NCBI GenBank assembly: GCA_012064415.1
Contig: SSNU01000029.1
Coordinates: 148,588-212,587, forward strand
Length of the DNA: 64,000 nucleotides
Direction: 5' to 3'
Source of the DNA: Gyrodactylus bullatarudis
Taxonomy: Eukaryota; Platyhelminthes; Monogenea; Gyrodactylidea; Gyrodactylidae
This document shows, one piece after another, positions 45,850-59,034 of this stretch. Each line of letters starts with the position of its first letter. The first letter of the stretch is position 1. A program made the translations under genes and the position numbers. Below the pieces are notes generated by a model. The model saw only the letters and a program-made list of their open reading frames with translations. It did not search any database and was not told the origin of the DNA.

Positions 45850-48141
45850 ATACTTATAAATTGTATTATAATAAAGGCTTGTCTAACGTTTGGTATCGAT
45901 GAATGTTTTTTCATCGGGGTCATTTATGCACAAATATTTTCTAAAATCAATTAACAAAATAAAAAACGTTTAAAATTTGAAAAAAATTCCCATATTTTGT
46001 TAATTTAACACCAGAAGCATTTAAAGAGTTTACTCAGCCAGAAATGGTGGAATGACTTGGAAATAGATTAAAGATTAGAGTCTCACAATTAGCCTTTTTT
46101 AGTTGAAATTCAAATAATAATAGAAATTTCTTCAAAAATAGTGTTGTTTCAAAAAATTTAAAATTCAATTTTTTTGAAGAAGAAGTTTAATTTAAAGAGT
46201 AAGAGGCTTGATCTTTGTATCTTATAAATTATGATATCCTTTTTGGTCAGTATAATATTGAATCTATTTGAAACTCTTTTAAATGATAAGCGAATAAAAA
46301 GTTTATCAAAGACTATATTTATTTTATCAATGTTTTTCTTACATAATTTGATTAATTACAAATTTTTCCTTTAGATTTTAGTGATTTTCAATATTATTCC
46401 AATTAGAGGGCATCTAGATCCCAAATAAAATTACCAAATTCTTATAAATATTCCTAAAAAAATCTAGATCAAAAGGCACACTCTCATCAATTCAAGAGAA
46501 AAAAAACCAAGAATTAATGTGAATACTTTTACAGCATCTAAAGGTGATCTTTAAAAAATGATGCATGATCCAATCAACAAAAATTTTCTACCCCAAGTTT
46601 CCCGCAAACTCAAAATTTTAAATGTCTCCAAACTTCCAGAAATAGTAGTTTTTCTTAAATCGGTGTTAAAAACAATCATTGGGAACAGCCGAATTTCACG
46701 ATCTGGTTAGCACTGTTCGTCACATATCAAACATGAACCTTTTTTTATCTAACGAGATGTAGTTTTATTACACTTCTATAACAAACTGTTGAGGATTTTT
46801 GGTAATTGTGATAAGTCTAAAATCAATTTAATCATTCCAAACCTTTCACCGCTATTTATTCACTATTTACTATTAAAATAAAAGGATATTGACAAAAAAT
46901 GTATATATGGGTAGGCTAATTGACAAAAAGTGTATACAATAATTGTAAACACCTATTTAGGTTTTGTAAAAACCTCCACAAAGTATACATTGACTGAAAT
47001 TACCTATTTATGTTTTGAAAATTACGAACACACCAATACATTTTGTGAAAAAAACTATTTGACATTTGATAATAGACCGTATACATCTATTGGATTTGTG
47101 AAAATACTATACACTTTTTGTCAATTAGCCTACCCATATATACATTTTTTGTCAATATCCCTAAAATAAATTATTGTTCAGCATTTTGATTTTAAATAAA
47201 ATTTGTCCATATACTGGCAATAACATAAATATTATTTTCTGAAGCTTGTTTACTAATTTAGAAAAACTGTCCACTAAAGACGAATTAATGTCTCTTCATT
47301 TCGATAAACTGTCCACTATATTCGAATAGATCCTAACCTGTAATTATCTCATTCTCTTAATATTGTGAAAGTCTCCAGTAATTTTGTTTAAGCATTCGAC
47401 TAAATTCGAAAAAATGTACACTAATTTTGATAAACTCATTTGATAATTACACCTTCAATTATTCTAATTTTGTCAACGAATCCTCTAATATCGAAAAATT
47501 GTCCACTAATTTCGTAAAATGACTGTAAGCTGTTTCTGAAGCGTCTCAATCTTGTAATAAGGCCGTGTTCTAAAGGTTTTTAATTGGTCAAAGAAAATTT
47601 TTTAGCTTGGGATATTATAAAACCTCATTCGTTCCATAATTAAATGTCTGATCACACGTTTGGACGCAATGTTCTGTCTTCTTCCCAACGAAAAAAGTAT
47701 TTTTTCATAATTTGCTTAAAGTAGTATATAAAATATTTTCATATACTATAAAAATGCTATATTTTTTGAAAATTGTGCTAGTTTTTTCTGAAAAAATGCT
47801 ATTTTGTGACCGCCCTAGTAATCACTATTTATTTCGAAGAAGATTGGCAATATTGTATTAATACTAACAACAGCAATATGAACTCTGTTTTGAATACGTT
47901 TTAGAACTGATTAAATCCTAAATGTATTTAACCGAATATACAATCATTTTAAGCGTTGAAAGCTAAGTCTACTCTAATTTGTTTGCTTTCACAACACGTT
48001 TCCAATTTCTTCTACATTGTATTACTGTAATGCAAAATTTTATTCTAAGAATAAATTCTGAAAAATCTCCTTGAGAAGGAAAAATACTTTTAATGACTTT
48101 ATTAGAATTAAATAAATAAAACTTTAATGGCTTGAGAGGAA
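45850..48141. other. Intergenic region between the Ty3 nest and gene C
   Basis: No coding exon is evident. It contains a perfect-TIR MITE (46884-47160). From 47265 to 47530 there is a degenerate series of TGTCCACTA motifs alternating with TTCGA-type words, which looks like an eroded tandem or palindromic repeat. Confidence 0.45.
46884..47160. mobile_element. MITE with perfect 53-bp terminal inverted repeats
   Basis: The first 53 bases (GGATATTGACAAAAAATGTA onward, including GGGTAGGCTAATTGAC) are an exact inverse of the last 53 (47108-47160). Total 277 bp, no coding capacity. The identical arms suggest a young copy. The target duplication is not clear. Confidence 0.85.
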
Positions 48142-51100
48142 CTAATTTAAAACATTCAAGATAAATTCTTTAGACATGGCTCTCTCAGTGTTTGAAATAG
48201 CTTCACAATTAATCAAACTGGTATCACTTTTTTGCAAATTTGTAATGGTAAGTTTACTGTGAATCTTTGGTATTTTCGTATCACATTCTGTATGGTGGTA
48301 ATCAACTTTAAATCTTGAATCGGGCTCTTTTCCAAGATACTTGAATTGCAAGCTACCAGCCTGTTGTCCTGGTAAACAATTCCAATTAAATCTCCATACT
48401 ATGAACGGAGTGGGCAAGCCAGTAGCTTCACATTCAAAAGTTACTGTTTCACCAACACGAGCAGTTGTGTTTCTATCTGATTCTTTCACAATTTCAGGAG
48501 CCTCTAAAGGATAAAAAGAAACTTCTTAAAATTTATAATCTATATTAGTCCAACAAATTACGTATTCTAACGTAATCTTACGGAGATTTATAATTTGGTC
48601 ATAGAAGTTGATAGAAACACGCGAATTTCAAGAAAGAAACTTTTTAATTTTAGGTCTTTCTTCTTCGTGATAAATGTAAAATTCAGAATGTTTGATGACG
48701 AATATCTATGATTTTGAAATCATCATCTAATCTTGATCCGAATTATCAGTATCGAATTGCTTTAAATCATCAAAATCGTTAAAAATTTTGAGCTTAAGGG
48801 TTGAAAAATAGAGGAAATTCTTCTAACAACTCAAAGGCTTAATTCAAATTTTATTTTCCTGTCTATCCGGAGAAAAATTTCGAGTTCTTCATTAAAAATA
48901 GTGAATACTTATGTTTATGTCAATTAGTTTATGATAAGATTATTTGAAAAATCGGTACTTTTATTTAGACAAGATAAATTTTATCCTCGAATCAAAAATA
49001 CAATGGTGATGGTTTGTGGGCTAGAAATTAAAGCAGTGCCAAGAGCATTCCTCATATAGATAGATGGAGAAACTTCAAGTTTATCTTTCTAGAGAAAAAT
49101 TCTTTAAATTAAACTTATCATAGAACCTTTAAAGGCGATTGTAATAAAATACAGTACAGCTATTCTCGATGAATTTGGGAATTCATGACTTTAACAAAAA
49201 TCTAAATTTTTCATCAAGGTATCAAAATTTTTGAAAGTTTTTTTGGTAACTGATTCAAAATTTTCACTTTTACTGATTTAAGACAAAATATTTATAACAT
49301 TGGTAGGTTCTGATGAAGTCCTAGGGGTGATCTGATTAGACTAAATGATTTTCCCATCTGAATTTATTCAAAGTCAAAAAACCCAAATATTTTTCGAATT
49401 TCTGAAACTAATTTAAATCTGTATTTTGGTATAATTTACAATTTAAATTTAAATCCAGTCTAAATTACGAGATTAGCTTATCTTCGAAAATAGCCTTAAA
49501 TTTCTTGATCCAGGATTTAACCATTTTGAAGCCGATGAAAGATATTTTTCAATCATCGAAAAATATAGCATATGTTATATCATACAGCAATGATAATAAA
49601 TCTTGAGATGGTATGTGCTGAAGAAAGTTCCTAAATTACATTAAGCCATGGATATGGGAATTTATTGTTTTTCAATAAAAAATCAAGTTTGATCAAAATT
49701 TTTTGGAATCATGAGACCATCTTTGACGATTTGAAGAAAAAAATTCTGAAAAGTCAATTTTTAAGGAAATTGTATATTTCAAATCTCAAGTTAGCTCAAA
49801 ACTTCCATTTTTTATACTTTGAGTTGAAAACTTTCGTTGATTTCAAAATGAGAGAGGAAAGTTTGTTTTTAGGATCACGATTAGACAAAGGAATCAAATA
49901 TGCTGAATTGAATTTTGATCATTTTCCCTAAAAATTAATGAAATTTTGATGATCCAAAATCCCAGAAATATGACAGATTTTTCTAAAATGGTGATGATCG
50001 GTTTTCTTGTTTTATTGTGATCCTAAAAATGAACATTTGAAAACTCTCTGACTTAGATACCAGAAAAAATTTTCAACGATCAATGGAAATTTGGCGCTTA
50101 CTCTGGATTTAAAATGTGGCAAAATTTCCTTTTCTTCTAATCGTAAAAATGGGTCTCATGACCCAGATTCTAAAAAATCTTGATCAATATTGTTCTTTTG
50201 ATGAAAAAATTGAGAATTTTTCAAAAACCATAAATTCTCAACTCTATATTTACTAGCTTTAGATAAGAAAACCAACTAATCTTCCTAAAAAATGAATGAG
50301 AGTTTCCGGAGTTTCGAAATAAAGAAATATGCATCTACTTACAAGTATGTCGATGAAATAAAAATATATTTTCTGGTGTTTGGGCCATTCAATTCAATCT
50401 AGTGAGCTTGAAATAACTTCAATTTTTCTGGAAATCCTGTAATTGCCTCTCATATTTGTGATCAACCGTTCTATATATTTTTTACTGAGTTCACGTTTAT
50501 ATTAAGAGAGATGATTTTATTCCTTCAAATATGTCTCAATCGTTTCAAGTTTACCAACAATCGAAAGAGAATAAAAAGTTTTAACCACTAGCATTATTTC
50601 GAAAAAATATATTTCAAGACTAGTAAGTTAAAGCAATTTGAAATTCACATCCATCTATCCTTAGGAAGAAAAGAGTTTTTAATTTTCATTCGTCTTTGAG
50701 ACCCCTTATTTTTTTCACACAAAAATGGCTTGTTATGAGGATTGACATTTTCACGCGTGCTCGTGTAGAAACACTAATCCCTTTTAAAATTATTTTTTCT
50801 ACCTAAAATCAAATTTAAGAAAAGAATTTTAAATTTACTGAAAATTATTTTAATTTACATAAGGTAATTTCCGAAAATAGTTTTTCATATTCACTTTGTA
50901 TTTTCTGGCAAAAAGAGTAATTGAACATTTTGCCGCTCTCGTATTTGCAGATGAGGCCTACAATTGTCCAAAAGGAGAAGGACTCTTCGATTGCCTACCC
51001 AATCGGAGAAATCGTCATGCCATTTCTGGAATATTGTTCGATCCATTCATGCATTGCGTTGCCCAGTATAATTTGGAGGGATTTCGCCTCTAAAGCATCT

Positions 51101-54100
51101 AGGCCTATTGGATTTACCTTGATAAAAACTTGATTAATTCAAGATNAGGAGAAGAATTATTCACATCTTATTTAATTTATCTTTTAATAAATTTCTTCAT
51201 TTTAGATCATCCCGAATACATCTCCAACTCTCAAGAAGAAATCCAAGATCGCTAATGAAACAGAAGTAGAAGGAGTCGAAGTAATTGCTGAGAGGTATGA
51301 TTTATCCAAGAGACAGGTCGCGACATACCTCAATGACCAATACTTGTTGGAAGAAACTTCACGAATTCGTAGTAGCTCATGTAAGCAGATGCTCCCTGCA
51401 GTCAAGTTCAGAAATGCTGAGGTTGAAGCTCTGAATATCAACTCGAAGGCCCAGATTTCAAGGTTTCTGAAGGTTGGATTAGAAGCCTCCTCATCCGAAA
51501 CAATCTGAAAACGCATAAAGTACATGGAATGTCTGCCTCTGTGGATCCCTAAAAAATTGAAGATTGGATTAGAGACAAAAGGCACATTTTAATCAATTTC
51601 GCCTCACGTGACATTTATAATTGTGATGAGACAGGCCTCAATTATCTTGACGAAGGGAGAACAACTCTTGATCTTTCAACGAGTATAGTCAGAGGGACTA
51701 AAGTCAAGAAGGAAAGGTTGACAATCCTTTTGTGCTGTTCTCTACTGGGAGAGAAATATCAGCCTCTATTCATTGGTTAGTAAAATTTTCTTATCGAAAA
51801 ATATCTTGAATTAATCAAGTTTTTATCAAGGTAAATCCAATAGGCCTAGATGCTTTAGAGGCGAAATCCCTCCAAATTATACTGGGCAACGCAATGCATG
51901 AATGGATCGAACAATATTCCAGAAATGGCATGACGATTTCTCCGATTGGGTAGGCAATCGAAGAGTCCTTCTCCTTTTGGACAATTGTAGGCCTCATCTG
52001 CAAATACGAGAGCGGCAAAATGTTCAATTACTCTTTTTGCCAGAAAATACAAAGTGAATATGAAAAACTATTTTCGGAAATTACCTTATGTAAATTAAAA
52101 TAATTTTCAGTAAATTTAAAATTCTTTTCTTAAATTTGATTTTAGGTAGAAAAAATAATTTTAAAAGGGATTAGTGTTTCTACACGAGCACGCGTGAAAA
52201 TGTCAATCCTCATAACAAGCCATTTTTGTGTGAAAAAAATAAGGGGTCTCAAAGACGAATGAAAATTAAAAACTCTTTTCTTCCTAAGGATAGATGGATG
52301 TGAATTTCAAATTGCTTTAACTTACTAGTCTTGAAATATATTTTTTCGAAATAATGCTAGTGGTTAAAACTTTTTATTCTCTTTCGATTGTTGGTAAACT
52401 TGAAACGATTGAGACATATTTGAAGGAATAAAATCATCTCTCTTAATATAAACGTGAACTCAGTAAAAAATATATAGAACGGTTGATCACAAATATGAGA
52501 GGCAATTACAGGATTTCCAGAAAAATTGAAGTTATTTCAAGCTCACTAGATTGAATTGAATGGCCCAAACACCAGAAAATATATTTTTATTTCATCGACA
52601 TACTTGTAAGTAGATGCATATTTCTTTATTTCGAAACTCCGGAAACTCTCATTCATTTTTTAGGAAGATTAATGTATCTAGAATCTCTAGCTTGACAAGG
52701 TGAGCAATCCCATATCTTCTTAACAACTAACTTGGCTGATTTGTTAAACGTCATCATTCTTTGTCACAATCTCCAAGAATTAGATCTTTGATATCCATGA
52801 ATAGTTTTTTAAAGATGTGCCGATAAAAAAAACAAATTAACTATCTCAAATAACCAATGTTTTTCATATCAGCCATATCCCATATACTTGATTGTTTCAG
52901 ATTAAAACTCTTGAAGGATTCTGTTGCGAAATAAAATTAGGCTTTAGACATGTAGTTAATGATTCACAGTTTAAAACCAACCAAAGTACAATAAAAGATG
53001 ATAATTTTGAGATGCTAATCAGATGCATGATAGAACTCAAAGTAATCTTCTCAAAGGTGTGATTTTCATAGCGTCATTTTACTCTGATGAGTATCTTCTT
53101 TATTTAAGAATTTCGGCAAAAATTACTTCGATATTCAGAAAGATCACAAAAATTTGAATGTAAAAATGTTTGGCATGCTAGCAAAATCTATCAAATATGT
53201 GCTATTAATGGCTTGTTACATTTGAAATTTGCTTGGAAGTTGAAACATTATTATTTTTAATATAATGTGTACACTTAGTAGTAGTAAGGGGATAAATATA
53301 CTAAATTAGCTATGCACTTTGTCCAGGGCCAAAGCCGAGGGACTCCTGTAAAGCGAAATCGATGTTTTTTCTTAAAAATATCAGCTTTTTTCATTTTCAG
53401 TTCAACACACCGAAGATTGGATCTTGTTTGATCTTGCTTTTCTCGATCACTTCGGTAGTTATATAATTTTCAATCACCGTTTTAAAAACTTGCTTAAATT
53501 TGTAATTGAATCAGTATTCATTTAGATGAAAAAGATACAAGGATAATAAAACAAATTCAGGATCAAAGTTAAATTTTCATGTTTCACCTACTAACGGGTA
53601 GATTCGATTTTTGTCATTTTCAACCGGTTTTTAGCGGTCTAATGTATTTTCTGCGTTGTTATGCTTCCCCACCCTATCCTTTGTATATTAAGTTATACTC
53701 AGATATAATAATCTTCAATTTCGAAAGAAAAATTTTTTAAAAATAATTTTGAGAAATTTCCCAACTTCATATCAACCAACTTTATTTAGGGAATTAAAAA
53801 TCCATTTTTTGTTGAAAATTCTTTACACTTACTACAATGTTCTTCATCATTATTACAATCCGGTGACTTGTCGCAGACATATGAACGTGGAATTGACACA
53901 TCTTTCGAGCAGAAAAATTTAGTTCTATCAAACGACTGTTTTGCTTGGCAAATATCTAAAAGATTGAGGTTCAATATTTAAATATTGGTAGTTAGAATTG
54001 CTTTTACCAGGACAATCAGCTTCGTCAAAACCATTTCCACAGTCATCTTCTCCATCACAAATCCAATTGATGTTGATGGTCTTATTAGACTGCTTGCCAT

Positions 54101-57100
54101 TGTATTCTCCGGTTCACATTCACATTTTTCCCTATTTGATCCATCAATACAATGATTATGTTCAATTGGACAAGAATTGACATCCGCTAAGATTATCAAG
54201 ATTGTCATATTTAAGAATAATTTAAAAAATTAAAAAAAAAAGATGCCGAAAGTTTAAAGAATAAGCGGTTTTATTTTCAGTCTAAATTACACTCAAAAAT
54301 TATGAGTCATAATTTGGGAATTAATTAAGCGGTAGATGAAATTTTAGTCTGAACCTAAATAGCAAATTCAATTTAAATACGAAATACAAATTTATCAAAC
54401 TATAAAAATGTCATTTGGATCAGGATTTTCAGATTTTCCATATTCAAATTCGCTAGCTGATTTTTTCAGCAAAACTCTCAATGATAACAAAAATATTACT
54501 TGTGTGTAAAGTAAAGACTAAAACAATGTACATTCAAAAAAGAATTGAATTGTATAATTTTGAACCAAGTAGTTCTTCAGGGAGCTGTTAGAGGCGTAGA
54601 TTGATTACAACGTTGTTCACTTGCTACCTGACTATGTTGTATTCTGGCTTGTATTGGTCTATCTGTAGAAAAAGAAAGGGAAGAGAAAGGTGTAGTATTT
54701 CTTGAAGAATAAAGATCATAAAAATTATAGTGATTGTTATAGTAATCAGAATTATTAGAGTAGTAACTCTGATAATATAATTCATCACTTGAAGAAAAAT
54801 TAAAATTAAGATTAGAATAAAAATCATTTTTCATTGGAAACAGAAAAAGCATTTAGATTACCCTGACGAAAATAGTTTGGAATATTTCGAATACACGTGA
54901 GAATTGATGGGTTAAAGTTGAGAAGAAATCTAATTGGTTTAATGTTTTAATAGGGCATACAAGGTTTTATGTATCTAAGGTATTTTGAAAAATTTCACGC
55001 CAGAAGAAGAATACGACACGTATTCGAAATATTGTGTGACTCCAAAATTTTTTTTCAGGGTAATCTAAATGTTTTTCATTCTAATCTTAATTTTAATTTT
55101 CTTTCAAGTGATGAATTATGTTATCAGAGTTATTAGTAATAACTTATTACTCTTATAATTCTGATTACTATAACAATCACTATAATTTTTATGATCCTTA
55201 TTCTTTAAGATATACTACACCTTTCTCTCCCCTTTCTTTTTCAGATAGACCAATACAAGCCAGAAGACAGCATAGTCAGGTAGCGAGTGAACAACGTTAC
55301 AGCCAATTGAATTGTATGTCAAAATATTCTTTTCATTACTTGTAAGTGGCCATAATATATTTTAGACCAATCAGTAGGTTTCTATTTCTATTTTTTTCTA
55401 CTTTTTTTCAATGTCATAGATAAAAAGTAAGATAATTTTTATTTGGTAATCATACTCTCAGAATTCAAATATGTAATCTGCTAAAGCTTTCAATATAGCC
55501 TATTTTTGGATTAAAAAATTACCAAATTTCTGATCTATAATCCCTGAACTAAAAATAATTGCGTTAAAACAACTGTAGATTCGTAATCAGCGTATTCACA
55601 AACTATTCTATAGACAAAATATTGAAAATATGAATAAAATTCCCTGGGAATTTAAGGGTTAATAGGTTATTTTCAATAAAAAATACGCAGTTCATTGTAC
55701 AGTTTTAATCTAGAAATAGAAACCTATTGATTGGTCCAAAATTCAACTGAAACTATAATTTAGTTGATTAATTTATGATTAATCAATTTATATTGTCAGC
55801 CTTCTCTTTTGTTCTTCAGATTTATGGATAATACTATCTATTTTTTAAAGTAAAATTTTTGGAATAAGATACCATGTATTTTCATATTATGAAAGAAAAA
55901 TTACTTTCGAATGCTACATTTTTAAAAGATGGATATTTTTTAATGCATGAAATGAGCTTTAGAGGATGAAATGTTTCCATTCCCTCTCTCAGACTTCTAA
56001 GATCAGAATCAACATTAAGTTGATTTAGTCATTCAAAAAGCCTTTAAAAAGATCCTACTGTAATTTGCATAAAATGAAATCAAATTAAAGGATTAAATTG
56101 AAAAGAGCGTACTTTTAATTTGTGGAACATATTTTGCCTCAAGTGTTTCTGACGCATACTGCTTATTACGATAAGTGACTTTTAAAGTGTAAGTATTTGG
56201 ATCCTTTTTATAATCTTGTATACTGATCTTCGCACTCCTCATCAAAATATTTTGATCATTACTTTTTGACCATTGGTAGGATATTTTACCTTCAGGCTTT
56301 GGTTTTAATAGTGGGATTAATATTAGGTTGTTATCGTCTTCCTTTTTATCCAAAGTCAATATTATAATTGTTGATTCTAAAGAGCAAATAATAAAAGTTA
56401 TCCTTTACATACCTTTCTTGTGTGTTTTATTTCCGAATTCAACTTCACAAGAGAACGGACCGTTATCAGCCATGTATTGTTTCTATAAATCAACAGAGAT
56501 AAATGATTATTCTATGTTGATTATACTGAACAAGTTAAACGCATATTTGTATTATTGTGATTGATTGAAATTGCGCAAAATTTCCCAAAATTACTAAGAC
56601 CGCCTATCGACATGATTAAACTAATTCTCAAGAGAAACAATAAAAACAACACACATGAATGAAGAAAATAAAGGTATCACAATCAATTTCTAACCCAAAC
56701 CAGAAACACACCGAGAGAGGGAAATAGCCGAAGGTAACTAAGATCAAAAGAAGATAACGAAATACCTCTCCCAAAACTAACTCTACAAATGCGTAGAACC
56801 AGAGGAATCTATTCAAAACCTCACTTAGATCTTGTTACTAGTAACAAGTATAACTTAATTGCAAGGGAGTCTTGAGACTATCAAGAGTAACAAGAAAAAC
56901 GGACATATATATTCCTATAATGAATTTAAATCTGTGTCGATTTAAATTAAGAAACGTACCATTTTCGTCTGTAGAAGGTATAAACGAAAGAGCTCAATAG
57001 GGTTTAATGGTACGGGTTGAATCAGGAGAAATTACTCTACAAAATGAGACCAAAAAGCAAAAAAATGAAAATAATAACCTAAAATATTATTTTTCAAAAT

Positions 57101-58204
57101 ACCCAACATACCTCAAAGTATGGTTATAATAAAAAGAAAATTTTTTCAGGAAGGTGTGTGCTTTCTCAATCACCAAAACTGAAGTGTACTCTTGATAGTC
57201 TTGATACAATACTCTAGGCTAGGGTGAAATTTTTTTTTCTCCGAACAACTCACGAGAGGACTTACTTTTCTGATAAATTTTAGTACTCAGATCATGTTTT
57301 GCATAATTTTAAAGCGTGAAAGTCATTCTCCATTATGTCAATGCCCATTTTCCCCACAATATCTCACGAACATGATAAACCAACGAAATCATGTTAAAGA
57401 AATCCATTAAATGGTCAAGATATTCCGGATTTAAATGATTGCGTAGTAAAAATTCATTGAAAATTGAGCGGCGATTTGAAAAGTTTTGGATTTTTAAAAC
57501 CGAATGACATAATGGAGAATCATTTTCGACAAATGCTTCAATACAAAATAATGCTTAGAATTGATAGTTCTATCAGAAAAGTTAGTCCTAAATTAAAAAA
57601 AATTTAACCCTAGCCTACTATATTCTAATTAGTCTCTAATATTATCTTTTTCAAAAACTTGAGGATAACTCGAATTATCCTTTGGTTTTCCACATTTTAG
57701 ATAAATAGACCAAAAGAAAGCAAGTCCTCTGGCCGGAAAATGATAGAAATTTTATGCTCAATTAAAGTAGTTGGAAAAATACTGCATTTCATTTTCAAGT
57801 TTTGAAATTCTTTGCTACTCACTGACTATTCGAAAAAATTTGAGATTTTTGTTAAAATATTCAAATTCTTATCTTCATATCAACTAGCTTTAGTTCTAAT
57901 AATTATTACATTCTCACCTCAACATTTAATTCTTTTCCTTTTCTGTCTTCCTTTCCGTTCTTATCAAGCCATCTGAACTTTGGTGTATATTTCTCATCTT
58001 TTGTATTATTGAATGAACAACTCAATGTGTAAGATGTGTTCCCATGTTCCTCAATTGTTATTCTGCTACCTAAATACGTGTTAAAAGTATTTCCAGATCA
58101 TACTATTATCGACTATTTCTGAAAAAATATTTAATTACAAAATTATCATTACCTGCATTTAGCAATAGATGACCAGTGATTAATAGAATCAGCACGATGT
58201 TCAT
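48142..58204 (-). CDS. Gene C: reduced Ig/LDLa paralogue with a frameshift, about 400 codons
   Basis: Seven exons recognised: 58153-58204 (signal peptide MNIVLILLITGHLLLNA), 57918-58069, 56413-56482, 56113-56376, 54008-54186, 53833-53955, 48142-48503. Two Ig-like domains (TLSCSF, FRWLDKNG, GPFSCEVEF; ISYQWSK), two LDLa modules (ICDGEDDCGNGFDEADC; YVCDKSPDCNNDEEHC) and a perlecan-type Ig (IVWRFNWNC, INCEA) parallel genes A and B. The 152-nt and 123-nt exons match their counterparts in length. Exon 54008-54186 is 179 nt where a multiple of three is needed, and its two halves are in different frames. The Ig3/Ig4 exons were not found. The last intron is 5.3 kb and carries a Tigger element. Probably a decaying copy, unless the lost base is a sequence error. 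Confidence 0.68.
49648..50268. mobile_element. Palindromic non-autonomous element in gene C intron
   Basis: The left end (ATGGATATGGGAATTTATTG) and right end (CATAAATTCTCAACTCTATA) are imperfect inverses. Inner blocks such as ATCATGAGACCATC and GGGTCTCATGACCC also pair. It is the same family as 11769-12382. A further related fragment precedes it at 49152-49220. Confidence 0.55.
50278..52671. mobile_element. Tigger/pogo transposon with an inverted duplicate of its 3' half
   Basis: The left arm 50278-51145 is the reverse complement of the right arm 51803-52671 over about 868 bases with almost no differences. They flank a 656-base unique centre. The right arm in the plus orientation carries the 3' part of a transposase gene; the left arm is its mirror. 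The only N in the window (51146) sits exactly at the inner edge of the left arm. This could be a real inverted duplication or an assembly join. Confidence 0.82.
51206..52057 (+). pseudogene. Tigger/pogo-family DDE transposase, inactivated
   Basis: Exon-like block 51206-51780 encodes a helix-turn-helix (VEVIAERYDLSKRQVATYL), VSEGWIRSLLIRNNLK, then IYNCDETGLNYLDEGRTTL with the first catalytic Asp, and RLTILLCCSLLGEKYQPLFIG before a GTTAGT donor. The second block (51831 onward) encodes SNRPRCFRGEIPPNY and LLLLDNCRPHLQ with the second Asp and FLPENT. A frameshift near 51440, a stop after ASVDP (51549) and TGA in place of the usual Trp of AWM (51895) disable it. Confidence 0.82.
54577..55310. repeat. 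Inverted repeat, both arms encoding the DRPIQARxQHSQ peptide
   Basis: Arms 54577-54898 and 55015-55310 are imperfect inverses around a ~115-bp spacer. Minus-strand reading of the left arm and plus-strand reading of the right arm both give SDYYNNHYNFYD, then RxTTPFS, DRPIQARxQHSQVASEQR. It lies in gene C, in the interval where Ig3/Ig4 exons would be expected. A third single copy is at 5485-5735. Confidence 0.7.
57215..57617. mobile_element. TIR element with TAGGCTAGGGT ends
   Basis: The left end TAGGCTAGGGTGAAATTTTT and right end AAATTTAACCCTAGCCTA are inverse. Inner blocks ACTTACTTTTCTGATA and TATCAGAAAAGTTAGT also pair. A partial copy is at 13274-13441. Non-coding, in a gene C intron. Confidence 0.7.
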
Positions 58205-58236
58205 TTTGTTATTATGTTAACAAGTTTTTAAAGGGG

Positions 58237-58248
58237 TATATATATATA
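58237..58248 (-). promoter_or_regulatory. TATA box of gene C
   Basis: A TATATATATATA run lies 33-44 bases upstream of the gene C ATG on the minus strand, followed by CCCCTTTAAAAAC. The position implies a very short leader; sequence-only evidence. Confidence 0.45.
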
Positions 58249-59034
58249 GAAAATCAAAAAATGAAGAGAATTCTATGATTTGATTTCCAATCTGAATTTC
58301 GATTGGCTGCTTACGTTATCATGTTTGAATCACGTTGAATTCAAACTTTTTTTTAAGATTAGTCTATCAACATGAGAATTTTAATATTAATATATATTTA
58401 TATTTAATAAATTTTATTTGCAGATGAGAATTGAGGATTTTTACAAAAACATTCATTTTTAAAAAACATAGAAAATCAAAAGTGAATCTGATTGACTTGC
58501 TTTAGTCTTCAATATTTTGGCGGTTTATACTGAAGAATAGCTTTTCATCACTTTAAAATCAACAAAAATTATCAGTTTAGCTCAAAAAATAGAAAAACCA
58601 CCCAAACTCAAAACTTAAAATGCCCTTTATAATTAATTAATTTTCCTAAGAATATGTTTTTCTTAAATCGAAGAAAGTGCAATTTTTAATTTAGATTTTG
58701 ACCTTCAAGAAAAAGCTGAGATTGTTTTAAAAACTGTAACTTCCCAAATTCATCGAGAAAAGTTTGAATTTTAAATATTAAACATGAAGCTAATTGACAT
58801 AAAGTTACGTATCTATTATTTTTCGAAAACTTCGAATTTTTCATCAAAAATTTGAATATATTAACCCTTTTGGTGCCGATTGACATATGTGTCCATTTTA
58901 CAATTTTTTGAACCTTTATAACTCTACCAGTATGATAGGTTTCTGGATCAATTAAAGTTTAAATTGAAGCCCACGATGTGAACTTGCATTAATGAATAGA
59001 ATAGAATAGAATAAATATATTTGGCACAAAATAT

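Noticed and set aside
50896..51133. Two plus-strand frames (65 and 70 codons), repeated on the minus strand at 51815-52052
   Set aside because: They are the reverse strand of the transposase exon in the inverted arm; the identity only reflects the palindrome.
51202..51585. 127-codon minus-strand frame in gene C intron
   Set aside because: Antisense shadow of the Tigger transposase N-terminal exon.
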